A stretch of DNA of 64,000 bases, taken from contig NC_035791.1 in the NCBI RefSeq assembly GCF_001653235.2, positions 806,001-870,000 of the forward strand. Direction: 5' to 3'. This DNA is from Pochonia chlamydosporia 170 (lineage: Eukaryota; Ascomycota; Sordariomycetes; Hypocreales; Clavicipitaceae). Each line of letters starts with the position of its first letter. The stretch's first letter is position 1. The position numbers and the translations under genes were made by a program. Shown here piece by piece: positions 22,693-34,011 of this stretch. Under the pieces are notes generated by a model. That model was not told the origin of the DNA, ran no database searches, and saw nothing but the letters and a program-made list of their open reading frames with translations.

Positions 22693-24228
22693 TTACTTGC
22701 TCGACTTCTCACCATTGACATTGCTCTGGTTCATAGCCTGCATACCCGCGTTCATCTTTCCAAACTGCCACTCAGGCAAAGTAATACCCGTCTGCTCATT
22801 GATAGTGGTCATCAACGGCGGAAGCATCTGGTACACATTGCGCATAGCAGTAGTAGGATCGCCGCCAGCCTCGCCACCAGCATTGCTGCCCGTGTTCCAG
22901 ACGCTGATCTTGGGCTGCAGACCACGAATAGCCTCGGCGTTGGCCTTGGCCAGCTCAACATAAGTACCCTTCTCGATCATCATGTACTGGATAAGACCGG
23001 CGGGGCCGCCAAATGCATTAGCCAACTTGGCATATGCGTCGGCCATGGCAGAAATACCCTCCGCCTCCTTGAGCTGTCGAAAGACACTAGCATCGGCACT
23101 CTGCTGAGCAGCGTAGTTGTCGGCCTCGGCATCAATACGGGTCTTGTAGGCGTCGGCGTCGGCCAAGCGCTGTTTGGCTTCCTGGTTGGCACGAGCATTC
23201 GCGGTGACTTCGTAGGCGGCAGCATCAGCGGCCTGCTGCTTGCTTTCACGCGTGATGGTGGCCTTGACGACGTCCTTAGCACGAAGGCGCTCCACCTCGG
23301 CGGCAGCACGCTTGATTTCGACCTGTCTCTTCAGGTCTTCGTCCTTGGATTCGAGGGTGCGCTGGGCCTCGACCCGGGCAATGTCCACGTCGCGCGTGAG
23401 GAGGGTTTGTTCCTTGTTGAGGTGGGCTTCTGCCTTGGCGCGCTCGATGTCTCGCTCTGTCTTCTGGACGGCCGTGTCGGCGTTGATCTTGGCGATTTCA
23501 CGGTCCTGTTCACCCCGGCGCTTGGCCTCGCCGACGTTACCGCGGAGCTGGGCCTCTGCGACGTCGATCCTGGCTTGGTTGGTGGCGCCTTCGTGGGCTT
23601 TGCGGGAGAGGGACTCGAAGTACACGGAGCCGGGGGCGTCTTTGAGCTCTTTGACGTTTGAGTTGTAGATTTTGAGGCTGCAGATGAATTAGCACTTGTG
23701 GTCTAAGGGCTCGACTTCAGATGCATGTACTTACCCAAATTGATCAAGCTCACTCTGGATGTTGCGGAAGATTCTCTTCTTGAAAACCTCACGCTCCGTA
23801 AAGATCTCCTCCATAGTCATGCTCGAAACCAGCACACGCGTTTCACCCTCAATAATACCCTTAACAATACTCGCAACATGGTCCCCATGGTCTTTCTTGT
23901 TGCTGCCCTCAGACTGCGCCAGCAGCATGGCGAACTTGACGAGGGCATCGCCGCGATCCTCACGATCAACGGCGGAGGCATCTTCCGAGTTGGAGTTTGC
24001 ACCGCGGTCGTTGACGTCCGGACCGACGGTGAAGACGACGGGCAGCGCGAACTGCAGCTTCTCCTTGGTCATGGCCTGGAGGTCCATGGCGTAGTCGCGC
24101 GGCTGGACGCTGAAGCGCGTGCATCGCTGGAGAGGCCATACCCAAGATGCTTTTGTGATCTTGACGGTGCGGATGCTCATGCCAGTGATGGCGAGGTACT
24201 CATCCGGGCCGGAGATTTTGTACGACAT
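22693..24228 (-). CDS. flotillin-like SPFH/band 7 protein
   Basis: Two exons on the minus strand (24228-23735 and 23677-22693) with a 57-bp intron; 492 residues. The N-terminal half is an SPFH/prohibitin-homology domain starting 'YKISGPDEYLAITG' and continuing 'FALPVVFTVGPD' and 'GDHVASIVKGIIEGETRVLVSSMTMEEIF'. The C-terminal half is a long, Ala/Glu/Arg-rich coiled coil with repeated 'EA' steps ('EAQLRGNVGEAKRRGEQ', 'TRDVDIARVEAQRTLE'), as in flotillins. Flotillins scaffold sterol-rich membrane microdomains on the cytosolic side; the Aspergillus homologue FloA marks such domains along hyphae. I infer the same role. The Gly/Asn-rich tail is usual in fungal members. Confidence 0.92.
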
Positions 24229-26323
24229 CTTGAATGTGGTGTCTTGGTGTTGAGGTGATGGAGGGTTTGGGGTGTTTGGTGTGTTTGGTCGCAGTGACCT
24301 TGGTGGGATGAGATTGGGCAGAAAAGTATGGAAGCTTAATGGGCTATAAGTATGTTGTCAGTGTCAACGTTGAACAGGGAGATGTACGGAACAGAGGAGT
24401 ATGAATGGGCCAAGGATGGTGCACAGCGAATCATGATACATACCGTTAGAGTACACCCTCTGTTGGGTCCTTGTGTGAATGTTATTCAGATGGACTTCAA
24501 CTTGTGTGACACATTGAATAAGCTGGGTGAAGTCCTCCTTATATCACTGAATATTGTGAGCTATGCACAGCCTGCTTCCCCCTCAACTTGAACAGAGTTA
24601 CACCATGCATCACAGTTTGCTCGGTAAAGTCGGCCATCGGAGACACACTTGAACGCGAGCTGGGATGCATCACCAGCCAGTAGTGAGGCTGGCGAAACGC
24701 CTTGAGATGCACTAAGAGCTGGTCCATGCCGTGCCGATGTCCGGCCCAAGTCCTAGCAACTTCCTGGCAACCTTGAAAGGTTCAACAGGTGCCAAACTGC
24801 ACATGTGAGCTGGATAAACATCCGTGGCGAAGCGCCCTGGAAGCTTGGCCATTCCAGAAGCCTGCCCTTTGCGGTACCGGCCGAGTGGGGAAAGTTTCAG
24901 GATGGGGCCGTCTTCGCGCCGTCATGGTCGTTCCTGCCCACTTTATGGAACAAGGCTGTGTCTCCTCGTGACCTGCTTCTTTCCTATCTGGGCTGTGTAT
25001 GAGGTGGGAATTGAGTTGCCTGAAGGTCGAATTGTTTTGGATGTGGGGAAATAGCAGGCATGGATGGGATCATGGATGTCATTGCATTGTTGTTTGTTTT
25101 TGATGTGTATGCTACACCGGGCACTGACTGGGCGACTTGCATGTCTTCAGGGGTTCAAGTTGTGCCACGACTGGGGCAAACAGCCCAGCGCCCAGGCCAA
25201 GTCAGTTCAGCTCCGTGCACCGCCCCCAGCCAGGTTTGGTAGAGCTTCAATGTTGTAAGAGCTGCTTTTGTTTGTGCTGTGATATCAGGCGTCTGTTATT
25301 GCACTTGCATATGCTTCATGGCAATGCTGTGATGAGCCGAAGCTAGGTACACTAGGCACTTTGCTGGCCAGCAATGGAGCTACTCTGTAAGAACTCTGCA
25401 TTCGGCCGACCCGTGCTTCAGGAGATATTGAGTTGTAAGCTTGTCAATTGAGGAAAGTATGAGCATATTATTTTCACCATGTCAGCCTCACCTGACCAAA
25501 TACACCAAGTGGCTGCCGACATTATGACACAGTCGTGTCAATTCTCCATCTGACAGCAAGCTTCACGTTTCGTCAAGCTCATCTCTGATTGATGCCTTCG
25601 CATTGAAGCTCGGTTGCACAGTAAATAAACTCCAACGTGGCACGGCATCGCCCAATGTTATCTTTGTCCAACTCACTCCCACTCCGTCCACTTGCACCCA
25701 TGATGCAATTGAAGAGCTGATTAGCTGCCAAGACCGAGCTTCCATACTGCGCCTCTCCCCATTTCCCGCCGTCCCCACACAGCCACCGCCAGACAGGCCA
25801 AACAGGCCAGACAGTTCGGTCCAGCAGCTAGGTTAGTGCGGTCCAGTTCCTTTGTTGCTTGAGCCTCAAATGGAGAAATGCCTTGACGGGTGACTGGATC
25901 AAGCATCCATGCTGTGTCTCGTCGCTTGCACTGTCCGTGCCATTTCCGAGTTGTCTGCCTTCGTGCCAGGTGCTTGGTATGTTGACATTGCGAGATAGCG
26001 CCGCTTCATCTGAACTGATCTCCATACCGACGTCACAGGCTACTTTTGCGTCTGATAGATTGTTGGCTCTGTGGCAGCGCTAAAGAAGAGCCTTGGGCTT
26101 TTTGTTCGGGCTGTGTTGAGCATCATTCACTCGGAGGAGCTCATGGTACTGGAGTTGAGTTCAGCAATCATTCACATTTCAAGGCTGCTTCGATTCTGAA
26201 GGAGACTCATTGGTGCAGCAGTGCAAAGTGTCTGCTCGACTTCCCCAAACATACGATTTCTCTTCTTCCCTCTTGGTCTCTGCAAACTCTAGTCCCTCGA
26301 AGCCGTCAAATCAATACCTCAAC
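24229..26323. other. intergenic region between divergent genes, 2.1 kb
   Basis: No supported gene. Frames around 24789-25346 (plus) overlap one another and have no domain. The region separates the flotillin start from the PPPY-protein start, and the bases near 26200-26320 read like a pyrimidine-rich promoter/leader. Confidence 0.5.
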
Positions 26324-27187
26324 ATGGTTCCAGAAGACGACCTGCCGCCACCGTATTCCACCGTCCCTGGCTCTACGGGAACTTCCTCCTATTTCTCTGG
26401 TACTCCGCACCAAGTGTATCAACCACAGAGTCAATCATCACTCTTCTCCACGCAGCTCTCTGGACTCCGAAGCCAAATCCTCGAGGAACAGGCTGCCCGA
26501 GCGTCTGTCCGCGACCAACAGGATATTGAGATCCTGTCTCTCATCGTCCCTCATATTGAAGCTCTCCTCGACTCCATCGCCTCACACAACCCCCCACCAA
26601 CACTTGTTGAGGCAACATTCGTACCAGATGAAGCCATCGAAAAAGGATGGAAATTCAGCGACGCCGAGCAAAAACGAACAGGCGAAGTACGAGAGTTGGT
26701 ACGTGTCGGGAGGCACTTGAAGATGGATGGCGATAAGAAATCGTCTCGACAGCCCGTGCCTAGCACATCAGAGCCAGACGGCCCCAAAGAATTTGATGAA
26801 TGGGGCCGCTGGTCTGACGACAGGGACGACAGCTTGGTCGGTTCTAAAGACGACTTGTGGTGGTCCGACGAGGAGATGGCACATAGATTAGCGAAGCACC
26901 TTCAACCGAAGCGTGCGACGGCGTCCGTGGATCGCCAGACAGTCCGAGCACAAGTTGAGCGAAACAAGGACACCAAAAAGCAAGGTCGATGGAACATGTT
27001 TAAAAAAGACGAGCCAGCAAAGCCGTTACCCGCGGCTTCGGTTTCGACGCCGTATCAGCGGCCGCTGGATGATGTTGGCATGACGGTAAATGCGGAGGAA
27101 GCTACGTTTCGGAAGCAGAACGAGATGGGGATCTGGGAAAGCAGAACTGGTTGGGGGTTAGTTGTGAGGGTGAGCATTCGACGATGA
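26324..27187 (+). CDS. conserved-looking fungal protein with N-terminal PPPY motif
   Basis: Single exon, 287 residues, function not recognised. It begins 'MVPEDDLPPPYSTVPG', giving a PPxY motif (residues 8-11) of the type bound by WW domains such as those of Rsp5/Nedd4 ubiquitin ligases. Residues about 45-90 form a predicted amphipathic helix ('SQILEEQAARASVRDQQDIE', 'IVPHIEALLDSIASHN'). The middle is rich in Asp/Trp/Arg ('EFDEWGRWSDDRDD', 'WWSDEEMAHRLAKHL'), and the end reads 'EMGIWESRTGWGLVVRV', a compact Trp/Gly-rich tail. I infer a cytosolic adaptor, possibly linked to ubiquitin-dependent trafficking, on the PPxY motif alone. The start at 26324 (aacATGgtt) is the first ATG in a frame that opens earlier. 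A GTGAGC at the very end could be a splice donor, so the last five residues are uncertain. Confidence 0.7.
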   Translation: MVPEDDLPPPYSTVPGSTGTSSYFSGTPHQVYQPQSQSSLFSTQLSGLRSQILEEQAARASVRDQQDIEILSLIVPHIEALLDSIASHNPPPTLVEATFVPDEAIEKGWKFSDAEQKRTGEVRELVRVGRHLKMDGDKKSSRQPVPSTSEPDGPKEFDEWGRWSDDRDDSLVGSKDDLWWSDEEMAHRLAKHLQPKRATASVDRQTVRAQVERNKDTKKQGRWNMFKKDEPAKPLPAASVSTPYQRPLDDVGMTVNAEEATFRKQNEMGIWESRTGWGLVVRVSIRR

Positions 27188-27792
27188 TATAATGAGCCGG
27201 ATTTGCGGACAGATTCACAGGGTTACAATTGCAGCATGTCAATAAACGATAAATGAAGTCTGGTTACAATACAAATGTCAAGCGGGAGTTGATGCACCAT
27301 CACTGCTCTTTCGAACTCCGTACTACATTTTGAAGTCTCCACTTTGGCCAGCTGTCTGACAGTTGAGGAGGATATCTGGCAGCTGTCAGTCCAAGTCAAC
27401 GAAACGATGACAGGATTGGTGTATTGCGCAATGAATTCGTAAAGTTGTAAAATTCATGATGTTTTGGAACAAATCATGTTCTCTTTCCTTCATGGTTTCG
27501 GCACTTCAAGAGCGTCACCGGTTCCCCAGCCGGAGTTTGAGTCATTCGCCGCTGTATATGCCAAGCGCCGCCCCACCGATTCAAACGACTCAAGGGCGCA
27601 CCGAATTCAGCTACCATGAAACCAAGAGATGTGAACCCTTTCACAATGATCTTCATGTGCAGAACGGTGAAGTGACTGAAACGAAAGCCGACATAGGAGG
27701 AGAAACAAGTTATATGAACGACCTGTTTCGACTGCCATAATCTCGAACAGATCGAGGTCACAGAACAATACCTTCTTCCACCAGCACTCATC
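27188..27792. other. intergenic, no supported gene
   Basis: A 94-codon plus-strand frame (27456-27740) and overlapping minus-strand frames exist but show no domain. The region probably holds the 3' UTR of the previous gene and the promoter of the SDR gene. Confidence 0.5.
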
Positions 27793-28797
27793 ATGCCTTC
27801 TCACGATGTCCTTGTCACCGGCTCTTCAGGCCACCTCGGTACAGCCCTGATGCTCACCCTCCCATCCCTAGGCTTCAACCCGGTAGGCATTGACATCCTC
27901 GCATCTGCAACAACTCAACACGTGGGCGCAGTCAGCGACCGTGCCTTTGTCTCCAACATCCTCCAATCCAACCCCATCAAGCACGTTCTTCACACAGCAA
28001 CCCTCCACAAGCCACATGTGGGGAGTCACACCAAGGAACAATTTGTCGAGGCCAACATCAATGGAACGCTGGTACTTCTCGAGGAAGCTGCAAAGCTGGG
28101 CGACCAAATCGAAAGCTTCATCTTTTTCAGCACAACCAGCACCTTTGGGCTTGCGCTGAGTCCCAAGCCCGGCTCACCAGCAGCATGGATCGACGAGACT
28201 GTTGTTCCCGTACCAAAGAACATCTATGGCGTGACGAAAGTTGCCGCTGAGGATATGTGCGCTCTTGTGCAGCGACAGACCAAGATGCCGGTTCTGGTGC
28301 TACGGACTAGTCGCTTCTTTCCGGAGGAGGATGACGAGGACGATAGACGGAATGCAATGGCAGATGATAACCTAAAAGTGTTGGAGCTGGCGTATAGACG
28401 GTGTGATATCGAGGATATTGTATCTGCGACGATATGTGGCATGAAGAAGGCACGGGATATCAAGTGGGCGAAGTATATCATCAGCGCACCGCCGCCTTTC
28501 TCCAATGATGCTGAGACGCTGGCAGCGTTGGATCGCAATCCCGCGGAGGTGTTCGGCCGAGTTGCGCCGGGCGTTGATGAGGTATTTGCGAAAAAGAGCT
28601 GGAAACACCTCGCGAGAGTTGATAGAGTGTATGACTCGAGCAAAGCTGTGCGCGAATTGGGGTGGCAGCCGAAATATACGTTTGGCAAAACGATTGAGAT
28701 GGTGGCTAATGGGCAGGATTGGAGGAGCGAGTTGACTCACAAGGTTGGCAAGAAGGGATATCATGCTGTGAGCACGGGAGTTTATACATCACGCTGA
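27793..28797 (+). CDS. NAD-dependent epimerase/dehydratase (extended SDR)
   Basis: Single exon, 334 residues. The dinucleotide-binding glycine motif is 'VTGSSGHLG' (7-15; GxxGxxG), followed by the acidic end of beta2 'GIDI' that favours NAD(H). Next come the 'TATLHKPHVG' loop, 'NINGTLVLLEEAAKLG', the Ser/Thr-rich active-site strand 'FIFFSTTSTFGLAL', and the catalytic 'YGVTK' (YxxxK). These are the marks of NAD-dependent sugar epimerase/dehydratases and related reductases. The C-terminal substrate-binding half contains 'RTSRFFPEEDDEDDRR' and 'RVYDSSKAVRELGWQPKYTF', the latter typical of sugar-nucleotide epimerases. Substrate unknown. It is convergent with the Hal2-like gene, with only about 175 bp between stops. 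Confidence 0.92.
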   Translation: MPSHDVLVTGSSGHLGTALMLTLPSLGFNPVGIDILASATTQHVGAVSDRAFVSNILQSNPIKHVLHTATLHKPHVGSHTKEQFVEANINGTLVLLEEAAKLGDQIESFIFFSTTSTFGLALSPKPGSPAAWIDETVVPVPKNIYGVTKVAAEDMCALVQRQTKMPVLVLRTSRFFPEEDDEDDRRNAMADDNLKVLELAYRRCDIEDIVSATICGMKKARDIKWAKYIISAPPPFSNDAETLAALDRNPAEVFGRVAPGVDEVFAKKSWKHLARVDRVYDSSKAVRELGWQPKYTFGKTIEMVANGQDWRSELTHKVGKKGYHAVSTGVYTSR

Positions 28798-28973
28798 GTT
28801 GTGGTGTTAAGGGCATTTGGCTGAGATACTACCACAGGGCCGGTATGGTCCATAGGTTGAGCCTGTGTTGGAAGAAGTAGAGTACGTTATCTATCGGATT
28901 GCTCTCTATACTGTAATTTTCATGCAAATAGACCCCTGAACATCATTTGCACCAGCCGTGTATGACCACCGTC

Positions 28974-30056
28974 TCAAACCGTCAACATTTCCGTATGCCC
29001 CTGCTCTTTCAGAACTTGATGAACTGTCTCCAATACCCTCGCATGAAGATGCTCCGGAGCAGCTACGAACCCAAAATTTGCGCTCATCTTCCTACCCGCC
29101 GTCAAGTCAATTGGTCTCCCTAAGACATCTGTAATCTTGCCACCCGTCTCCTCGAACAGAAGCATAGCACCTGCGTGATCCCACACCTTGGCAAATCGAT
29201 CTCGTCGCTTGTACACCCACACCGTGGTATTTCCCAGTCCGAGAGCCAGTGTCGCCCAGCGAAGAACCCATGGAACCAAATCACACCCGGGGAATGCGGC
29301 TCCTAGTTTGTCGGCTACCACTTCATGAACACCATCGAGCGCGGAATCAACGAGGCCGACGCATGTGACGAAGCGGATGTCTGTTGAGTGGGAGACTTGC
29401 GGCAGTCTTCTGGCATCTGTGTTGCTGATTAATGCATTCATCGGTCGGGTATAAGCGCCGTGTCCGCGGACCGCAAATACAATGCATCCTTCCCCAAAAG
29501 AGTCAATGTGTTCATTTTTCAGTGGTGCAGTCGCATCTATAGACATGTTTGGACATCCAACGGACCCGAGAACTTGCTTGCCATCCACCAGGAGGGCAAT
29601 ATTGATGGCGTAAAGTTCACCCCGAACGTACGTTTTCGTCCCATCAATTGGGTCAAATACCCATGTTCGTCCTGACCCTTCTCCTTGGGGTCGACTCGAT
29701 CCCGCTAGGTCAATGAGGTCGCACACATGCTCTTTTGACTCTGGCAAAACACAAAGCGAAGAATCATCATCACTCTTTATCCGCTGCAAAAGGTCCCATA
29801 CCCGATCCAAAAGAACGGGGTTGTCCCTTAAGCTCTTGGCATCTTCTTCTCCGACTACCCTGTCTTCGGGGAATGCGTTCTTAAATGTAGCTATGAGTAG
29901 TGCCTGGACAGCGAAGTCGGCGACGGTGACGGGGCTGAGATCATCTTTTTCGATGACGCCTTTGTCTTGGGCTGATATTATGGACTGGCTTAGTTGGGAC
30001 GCTTTTCGAAGGGCGCCGAAGGATATGGTGAGTTCTTTGGCGTAGGGGCTGTTCAT
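28974..30056 (-). CDS. 3'(2'),5'-bisphosphate nucleotidase-like phosphatase (Hal2/Met22-like)
   Basis: Single exon, 360 residues, inositol-monophosphatase fold. Metal-binding motifs: 'SPVTVADFAVQALL' (41-54), 'VVGEED' (67-72), 'WVFDPIDGTKTYVRGELYA' (132-150; DPIDGT at 135-140) and 'WDHAGAMLLFEETGG' (292-306). The DPIDGTK(x4)RGE wording is that of Hal2/Met22 enzymes, which remove the 3'-phosphate from PAP/PAPS in sulfate assimilation and are the lithium/sodium-sensitive target in yeast. One oddity is that the region before WDH lacks the Asp-Ser-Gln-Ala-Lys-Tyr word usual in Hal2 and reads 'RWATLALGLGNTTVWV'. This may therefore be a diverged paralogue rather than the main PAP phosphatase. Predicted cytosolic. 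Confidence 0.87.
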   Translation of the reverse strand: MNSPYAKELTISFGALRKASQLSQSIISAQDKGVIEKDDLSPVTVADFAVQALLIATFKNAFPEDRVVGEEDAKSLRDNPVLLDRVWDLLQRIKSDDDSSLCVLPESKEHVCDLIDLAGSSRPQGEGSGRTWVFDPIDGTKTYVRGELYAINIALLVDGKQVLGSVGCPNMSIDATAPLKNEHIDSFGEGCIVFAVRGHGAYTRPMNALISNTDARRLPQVSHSTDIRFVTCVGLVDSALDGVHEVVADKLGAAFPGCDLVPWVLRWATLALGLGNTTVWVYKRRDRFAKVWDHAGAMLLFEETGGKITDVLGRPIDLTAGRKMSANFGFVAAPEHLHARVLETVHQVLKEQGHTEMLTV

Positions 30057-30699
30057 GGTGGTGAAGTGCGGTGAGCACTGAGTCTTTTTTGTCCGGAGAT
30101 TGAAGCTTGAATCGGACGAAGTGACGATCTCGCGCCAAGTTTCGGTTCGCCACTTTTTGTCCGGCCAAATGGGTCCGATTTAGGCCATTTCGGGTAGTGG
30201 GCTTCTAGGGTGATAATTGTTGCTTCTTTGGAAATTCTTTGTGTAATTTGTGAATATGATGACTTTGCTGCCCTTTGCAGAGAAAAGCCCCAAATTGTTC
30301 TCTCAAGCCCAAGACGACATAACCATCATCTCCAACACAGTCAATTGTGTTCCTCGACAGCTTCGGGGATTTGGAACAACACGTCACCGACGCATGATTC
30401 CATGTTGCTGAATGCAAATTAAATAACACTGCAATAAAAACCCAACCGTGCCACACTTTAACTAATACAAGGTACCTAAATTGGAATTGCAACAGCGGCA
30501 TGCCCTTAGAGTCATTCTACGATAAACCGTGAGCATCAATTGGGTTATGCTAGAGAGGGATGTAAGTGGATATAGGTTAGTTGCTCATCTGAGATAAGGA
30601 TGGCTGGTGGGAAGGGAATCTGCTCGATATTCACTACATATACGTAGATACAAGCCTTTTGCTTGATCTCATATTTGCCGCGTTCTTCATCCTACTCAT
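30057..30699. other. intergenic, no supported gene
   Basis: Contains the promoter of the Hal2-like gene (minus) and the 3' end of the Zn2Cys6 gene (minus). Frames at 30205-30501 show no domain. Confidence 0.5.
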
Positions 30700-32519
30700 T
30701 CAACCCAAGACAGTACACGGCTCGTCCCAGCAATCCTCCCAACCAACCTGTCCAGACTCCCAAAACGTTCGAAGCTTAACCACAGAAATCATGGGCCCAG
30801 CGTAGAGCTGAAAATCCTTGAGCATATCCTGCAAATACCTCTCAACCAGCAATTTGTCAGACTGTGCTCCATCAACAAGAGAGACCCCCAAAACAGCCAA
30901 CGGCCAAGCCAGAGGCTTCTTCGAATGCAGCAGATCCATAACCGCCACAATCTGTTGCAGCAGTCGAGTACGACAAGTTATTCTTGCGTGGTGGTGAGCG
31001 GCAGCAGCGTGGGAACCCCGTGGACAGGAGAATGTCGCTGGTGAGATTGGATGTGGGAGTGACAATATGCCGTATAGAGTTACTGCGGACTTGAAAATGC
31101 TACCCATGAGGAAGATCTCAGGCGTGTCTGGTAGGGAATAGGGCTCCGTCCAGTCGTGCGGAGAGAAGTCGGAAATTTGGTCAAATATCCCTAAAGCGGT
31201 TGGCCAGATATAGTTTGAGATGGACACACCTGAAGCTGCGAGGACGCGTAGGCGGGTAATTTCGTTGATGCAGAGAAATAAGCAGGTTGGACAGGGCAAC
31301 TCTGCACATACCGTGTAGGAATAAATGGTCTTGACATCGGCGTCCGTCCAGTCAGATAGTCCGGTTATCTGATTCATCGCAGGACTGGTGGTGTTTGCCA
31401 TGGCAGCAGTTCTAAGAAAGTCAGTTGTCATTCGATCAAGTCTGTTTATACATAGAAAGACTTACACTAGAACGAATTGCATCGCCAGAATCGGTCTAAA
31501 CCACCCTTCTAGTGCTATCAATTTCGTTGCACCGCCGTACATTCGTACTAGAGCTGCAAACCCTTCGATATGTGCACGCCATGTCTTGCCTATTACTGCG
31601 AGCTGCATGGACTCAGCCAATGGAGAACAAATGCCGGGGTTAAATGTCAATACAACAGCATAGTTTTCGTACCTCAACGCTTAATACATCGACAACTCTG
31701 TACAGCACCAGTCGAGGTGGGCTTCCGTCATTGATCCGCATGTTAACACCTTGAATTGCATGCAACATGTGGTAATGAAACCTGGACCAAAGATACGCCA
31801 GTGATGGTAACTCGTCTGGCCGAGGCAGTGCGCCACGGACCCTGGATACTGACGAAATGCAGTTCGAAGTGACAATCATGAGAAAGCTGTGCTTGGCACT
31901 AAACTTTGCGGTTATACTGAATTGGTTGTCGTAGGCGCTTTGGGCTAGTCGTTTCTTGCTGTAAGCTGGAATCATGACACGAACAACTGTATTCGACTGA
32001 TGTTAGGAATCCATCCACTAATCAACTACATACACACTGAGTGGACAGGGGAGAAGTGGACAAACAGTATCGAAATCCTTCAATAAAGTCCCAGTCGGGA
32101 GGCATTGGCTCGGCGGGAATGTTATTCGGGCCATGATACTGTATCACCGTATTTGCAGATTGTTTCATGAGCTCAATGTGCTTATTCTGATCTTTTTGGG
32201 GGGCGTTTCCCCCGTCATCAGTCTCATTAGAGTCGGGTGCATCATAGCCTTTACACCACCGACCGGTTGAGATGCATTTCTTGCAATAAGGCTTGGTCTC
32301 GTCACATTTTATGCGTCGCTTCCTGCGTCAGGTCTTAGCTCGTTTGCCATTGCACATCATGACGATCGACGGAGCAGCTACAAACCGGCAGGTCAGGCAT
32401 CCCAGCTTCGTTTTAGGGGCCCACCGTTTCTGTCGTGGCTTACTAGTTTCGGAATGCTCATCCCGAGCTTGCTGTAGAGTGGCCGTGATTGTCGGCCGTA
32501 GGATTCTGCTGCTTGCCAT
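30700..32519 (-). CDS. Zn2Cys6 transcription factor with fungal-specific regulatory domain
   Basis: Hand-spliced from five exons: 32519-32386, 32322-32066, 31986-31673, 31611-31466 and 31411-30700, about 520 residues. The first intron splits the zinc cluster; after splicing it reads C-x2-C-x6-C-x6-C-x2-C-x6-C, beginning 'GCLTCRKRRIKCDETKPYC', preceded by a basic stretch 'KPRQKRWAPKTK'. The rest resembles the fungal-specific TF domain 2 (PF11951 type): 'RYFVRVMIPAYSKKRLAQSAY', 'TWRAHIEGFAALVRMYGG', 'LPCPTCLFLCINEITRLR' and 'WPLAVLGVSLVDG'. The acceptor of the third intron could also be nine bases further on (31602), changing three residues. It is a nuclear DNA-binding regulator; its target genes cannot be told from context, since neighbours are of unrelated kinds. 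Confidence 0.82.
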
Positions 32520-33054
32520 TATGCGCTGGTATATCACGGCGAGTGCCGATTGGGGAGCGATAGCATTTGGCTGCTCAACACCTCTGCGTCGCAAAAGATT
32601 CACCAAGTCGCAATGACTCGAGATGAATTGTCTTGCTGTCAGGTTTTATGAAAGATTATTGTGCAAGATGATCATGGTATTACCTTGCTAAGCTGACAGC
32701 AATGAGATAAGACGAGGACGTGGAAATGGTCATGTGCTGGGTGATCGGCGCTTAGTTTGCGGGGATTCGGCGTAACATTTAGCTAGAAAGTAACCCAACT
32801 TGAGCCAATTGGGCATGGGATATCCTAGGTCCACGGCACCTCATGTAATTGCCTGAAATAAGAGAGAGTAAGACACTGAGAGTTTTGTGTAGGTAATTGG
32901 TGTTTGTGGGAAGAGATTGAAGCAAAGACAGCCCAAGGCTTATACACGAATACAGCGACTGAACAAACCTCATGGCAACTAACATGGATCTCATATCGGG
33001 TAGGAAGGGAGGACTTGTGTTATATGGGAGAGTAAAACTTTGCAGCATGTTCTT
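32520..33054. other. intergenic
   Basis: Promoter side of the Zn2Cys6 gene and 3' side of the APH-type kinase. The only frame of note, 32779-33048 (minus), has no domain. Confidence 0.5.
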
Positions 33055-34011
33055 TCATTTGCTGTCTTGAAACTTCCACCAGGCATCAACAACATCCATG
33101 TAGCCCATCTTGTCGAGACGTTGGGCGACGCTACGACGCCAGCTTCTCTTATAATCATCCTCTCCGTGACTGAAATCCATTCCTGCCGAAAGTCGAAACT
33201 TCGTCCTCACCCATTCCATGGGTACATAGCCCGCAAGTTCCCAGTCAACAATGCCTATCGAACCTGTGGTAGGGTCGACAAGAAGATTCGTAGGGCCAAG
33301 ATCACAATGATGAAAGACCAATTGAGAGACATCCATGCCCATCTCAGTACAGTTTTGCAGGAGGTTCTCCGGGGAAAGATCATCAGCGTTCCTGCCACCC
33401 CCTTTGATAAGATATCGCTCCAAAAGCTGATGTCCGTCCACACCACAAATTCTTTGGCCTTTCAATTTCGCTAGATTGTTGCAAATATCCGCCACTTTGT
33501 CGACGTAAAGTTGGCGTTTAGCCTCATCCAAGTTCTGCCATGCTTTGTCGAGGGGCTGCCCGGGAACCCTTGAGACGATAATGAAGTATCGCGAGTCAGC
33601 TTCAAAGTGATGATGCACATTTGGAAAGTCAAAACCTTGGACCTGCTGGTCTCTGAGAAACTGTAGAGTGACATGCTCCCTGGTCACATTTGGGTAGTCC
33701 ATGTGATGCGCTTTGATAAACGCTTCGCCTGCCTGCCACACTGCGGCCAGATTATCCACGGCGTGGACTCTGGAGATGCAGGTTGAGTTTTCTGCGAGTG
33801 ATCTGGAGTCGGGAAGAGGTTCAGGTGCCGGGGAGAGCACAAAATCGCCCCCCGTACCGTCACTCCAGCATGCTTGCTCAGTCGGAATATTGTTGGGGGC
33901 TGGCAACGAGGATCGGGTGAGAAGGAAAGAGTTTGAGATAAGCCAAGTGTTTCCACTGACTTCCCGTATTGACTCATTTAGGTGTGGCCGAGGCGGATTT
34001 ACTGATGACAT
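33055..34011 (-). CDS. aminoglycoside phosphotransferase (APH)-type kinase
   Basis: Single exon, 318 residues. The C-lobe shows the catalytic loop 'FHHCDLGPTNLLVD' (233-246; HxDxxxxN, Asp237 and Asn242) and the metal-binding 'IGIVDWELAGYVP' (VDWE at 255-258), as in fungal APH/choline-kinase-like proteins. The N-lobe has 'TREHVTLQFLRDQQV' for the helix C Glu region and 'YFIIVSRVPGQPLDKAW' as the hinge. Members of this large fungal family phosphorylate small molecules; their substrates are almost all unknown, and antibiotic resistance should not be inferred. The N-terminal strand with the usual Lys is not obvious: the Lys in 'GEAFIKAHHM' may serve. Confidence 0.88.
   Translation of the reverse strand: MSSVNPPRPHLNESIREVSGNTWLISNSFLLTRSSLPAPNNIPTEQACWSDGTGGDFVLSPAPEPLPDSRSLAENSTCISRVHAVDNLAAVWQAGEAFIKAHHMDYPNVTREHVTLQFLRDQQVQGFDFPNVHHHFEADSRYFIIVSRVPGQPLDKAWQNLDEAKRQLYVDKVADICNNLAKLKGQRICGVDGHQLLERYLIKGGGRNADDLSPENLLQNCTEMGMDVSQLVFHHCDLGPTNLLVDPTTGSIGIVDWELAGYVPMEWVRTKFRLSAGMDFSHGEDDYKRSWRRSVAQRLDKMGYMDVVDAWWKFQDSK

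Noticed and set aside
27456..27740. 94-codon plus-strand frame before the SDR gene
   Set aside because: No signal peptide, domain or coding-like pattern; it lies in the expected promoter.
31230..31320. possible further intron (GTATGT donor near 31314) in the Zn2Cys6 gene
   Set aside because: The translated segment 'PCPTCLFLCINEITRLR' fits the regulatory domain of this TF family, so it was kept as exon.
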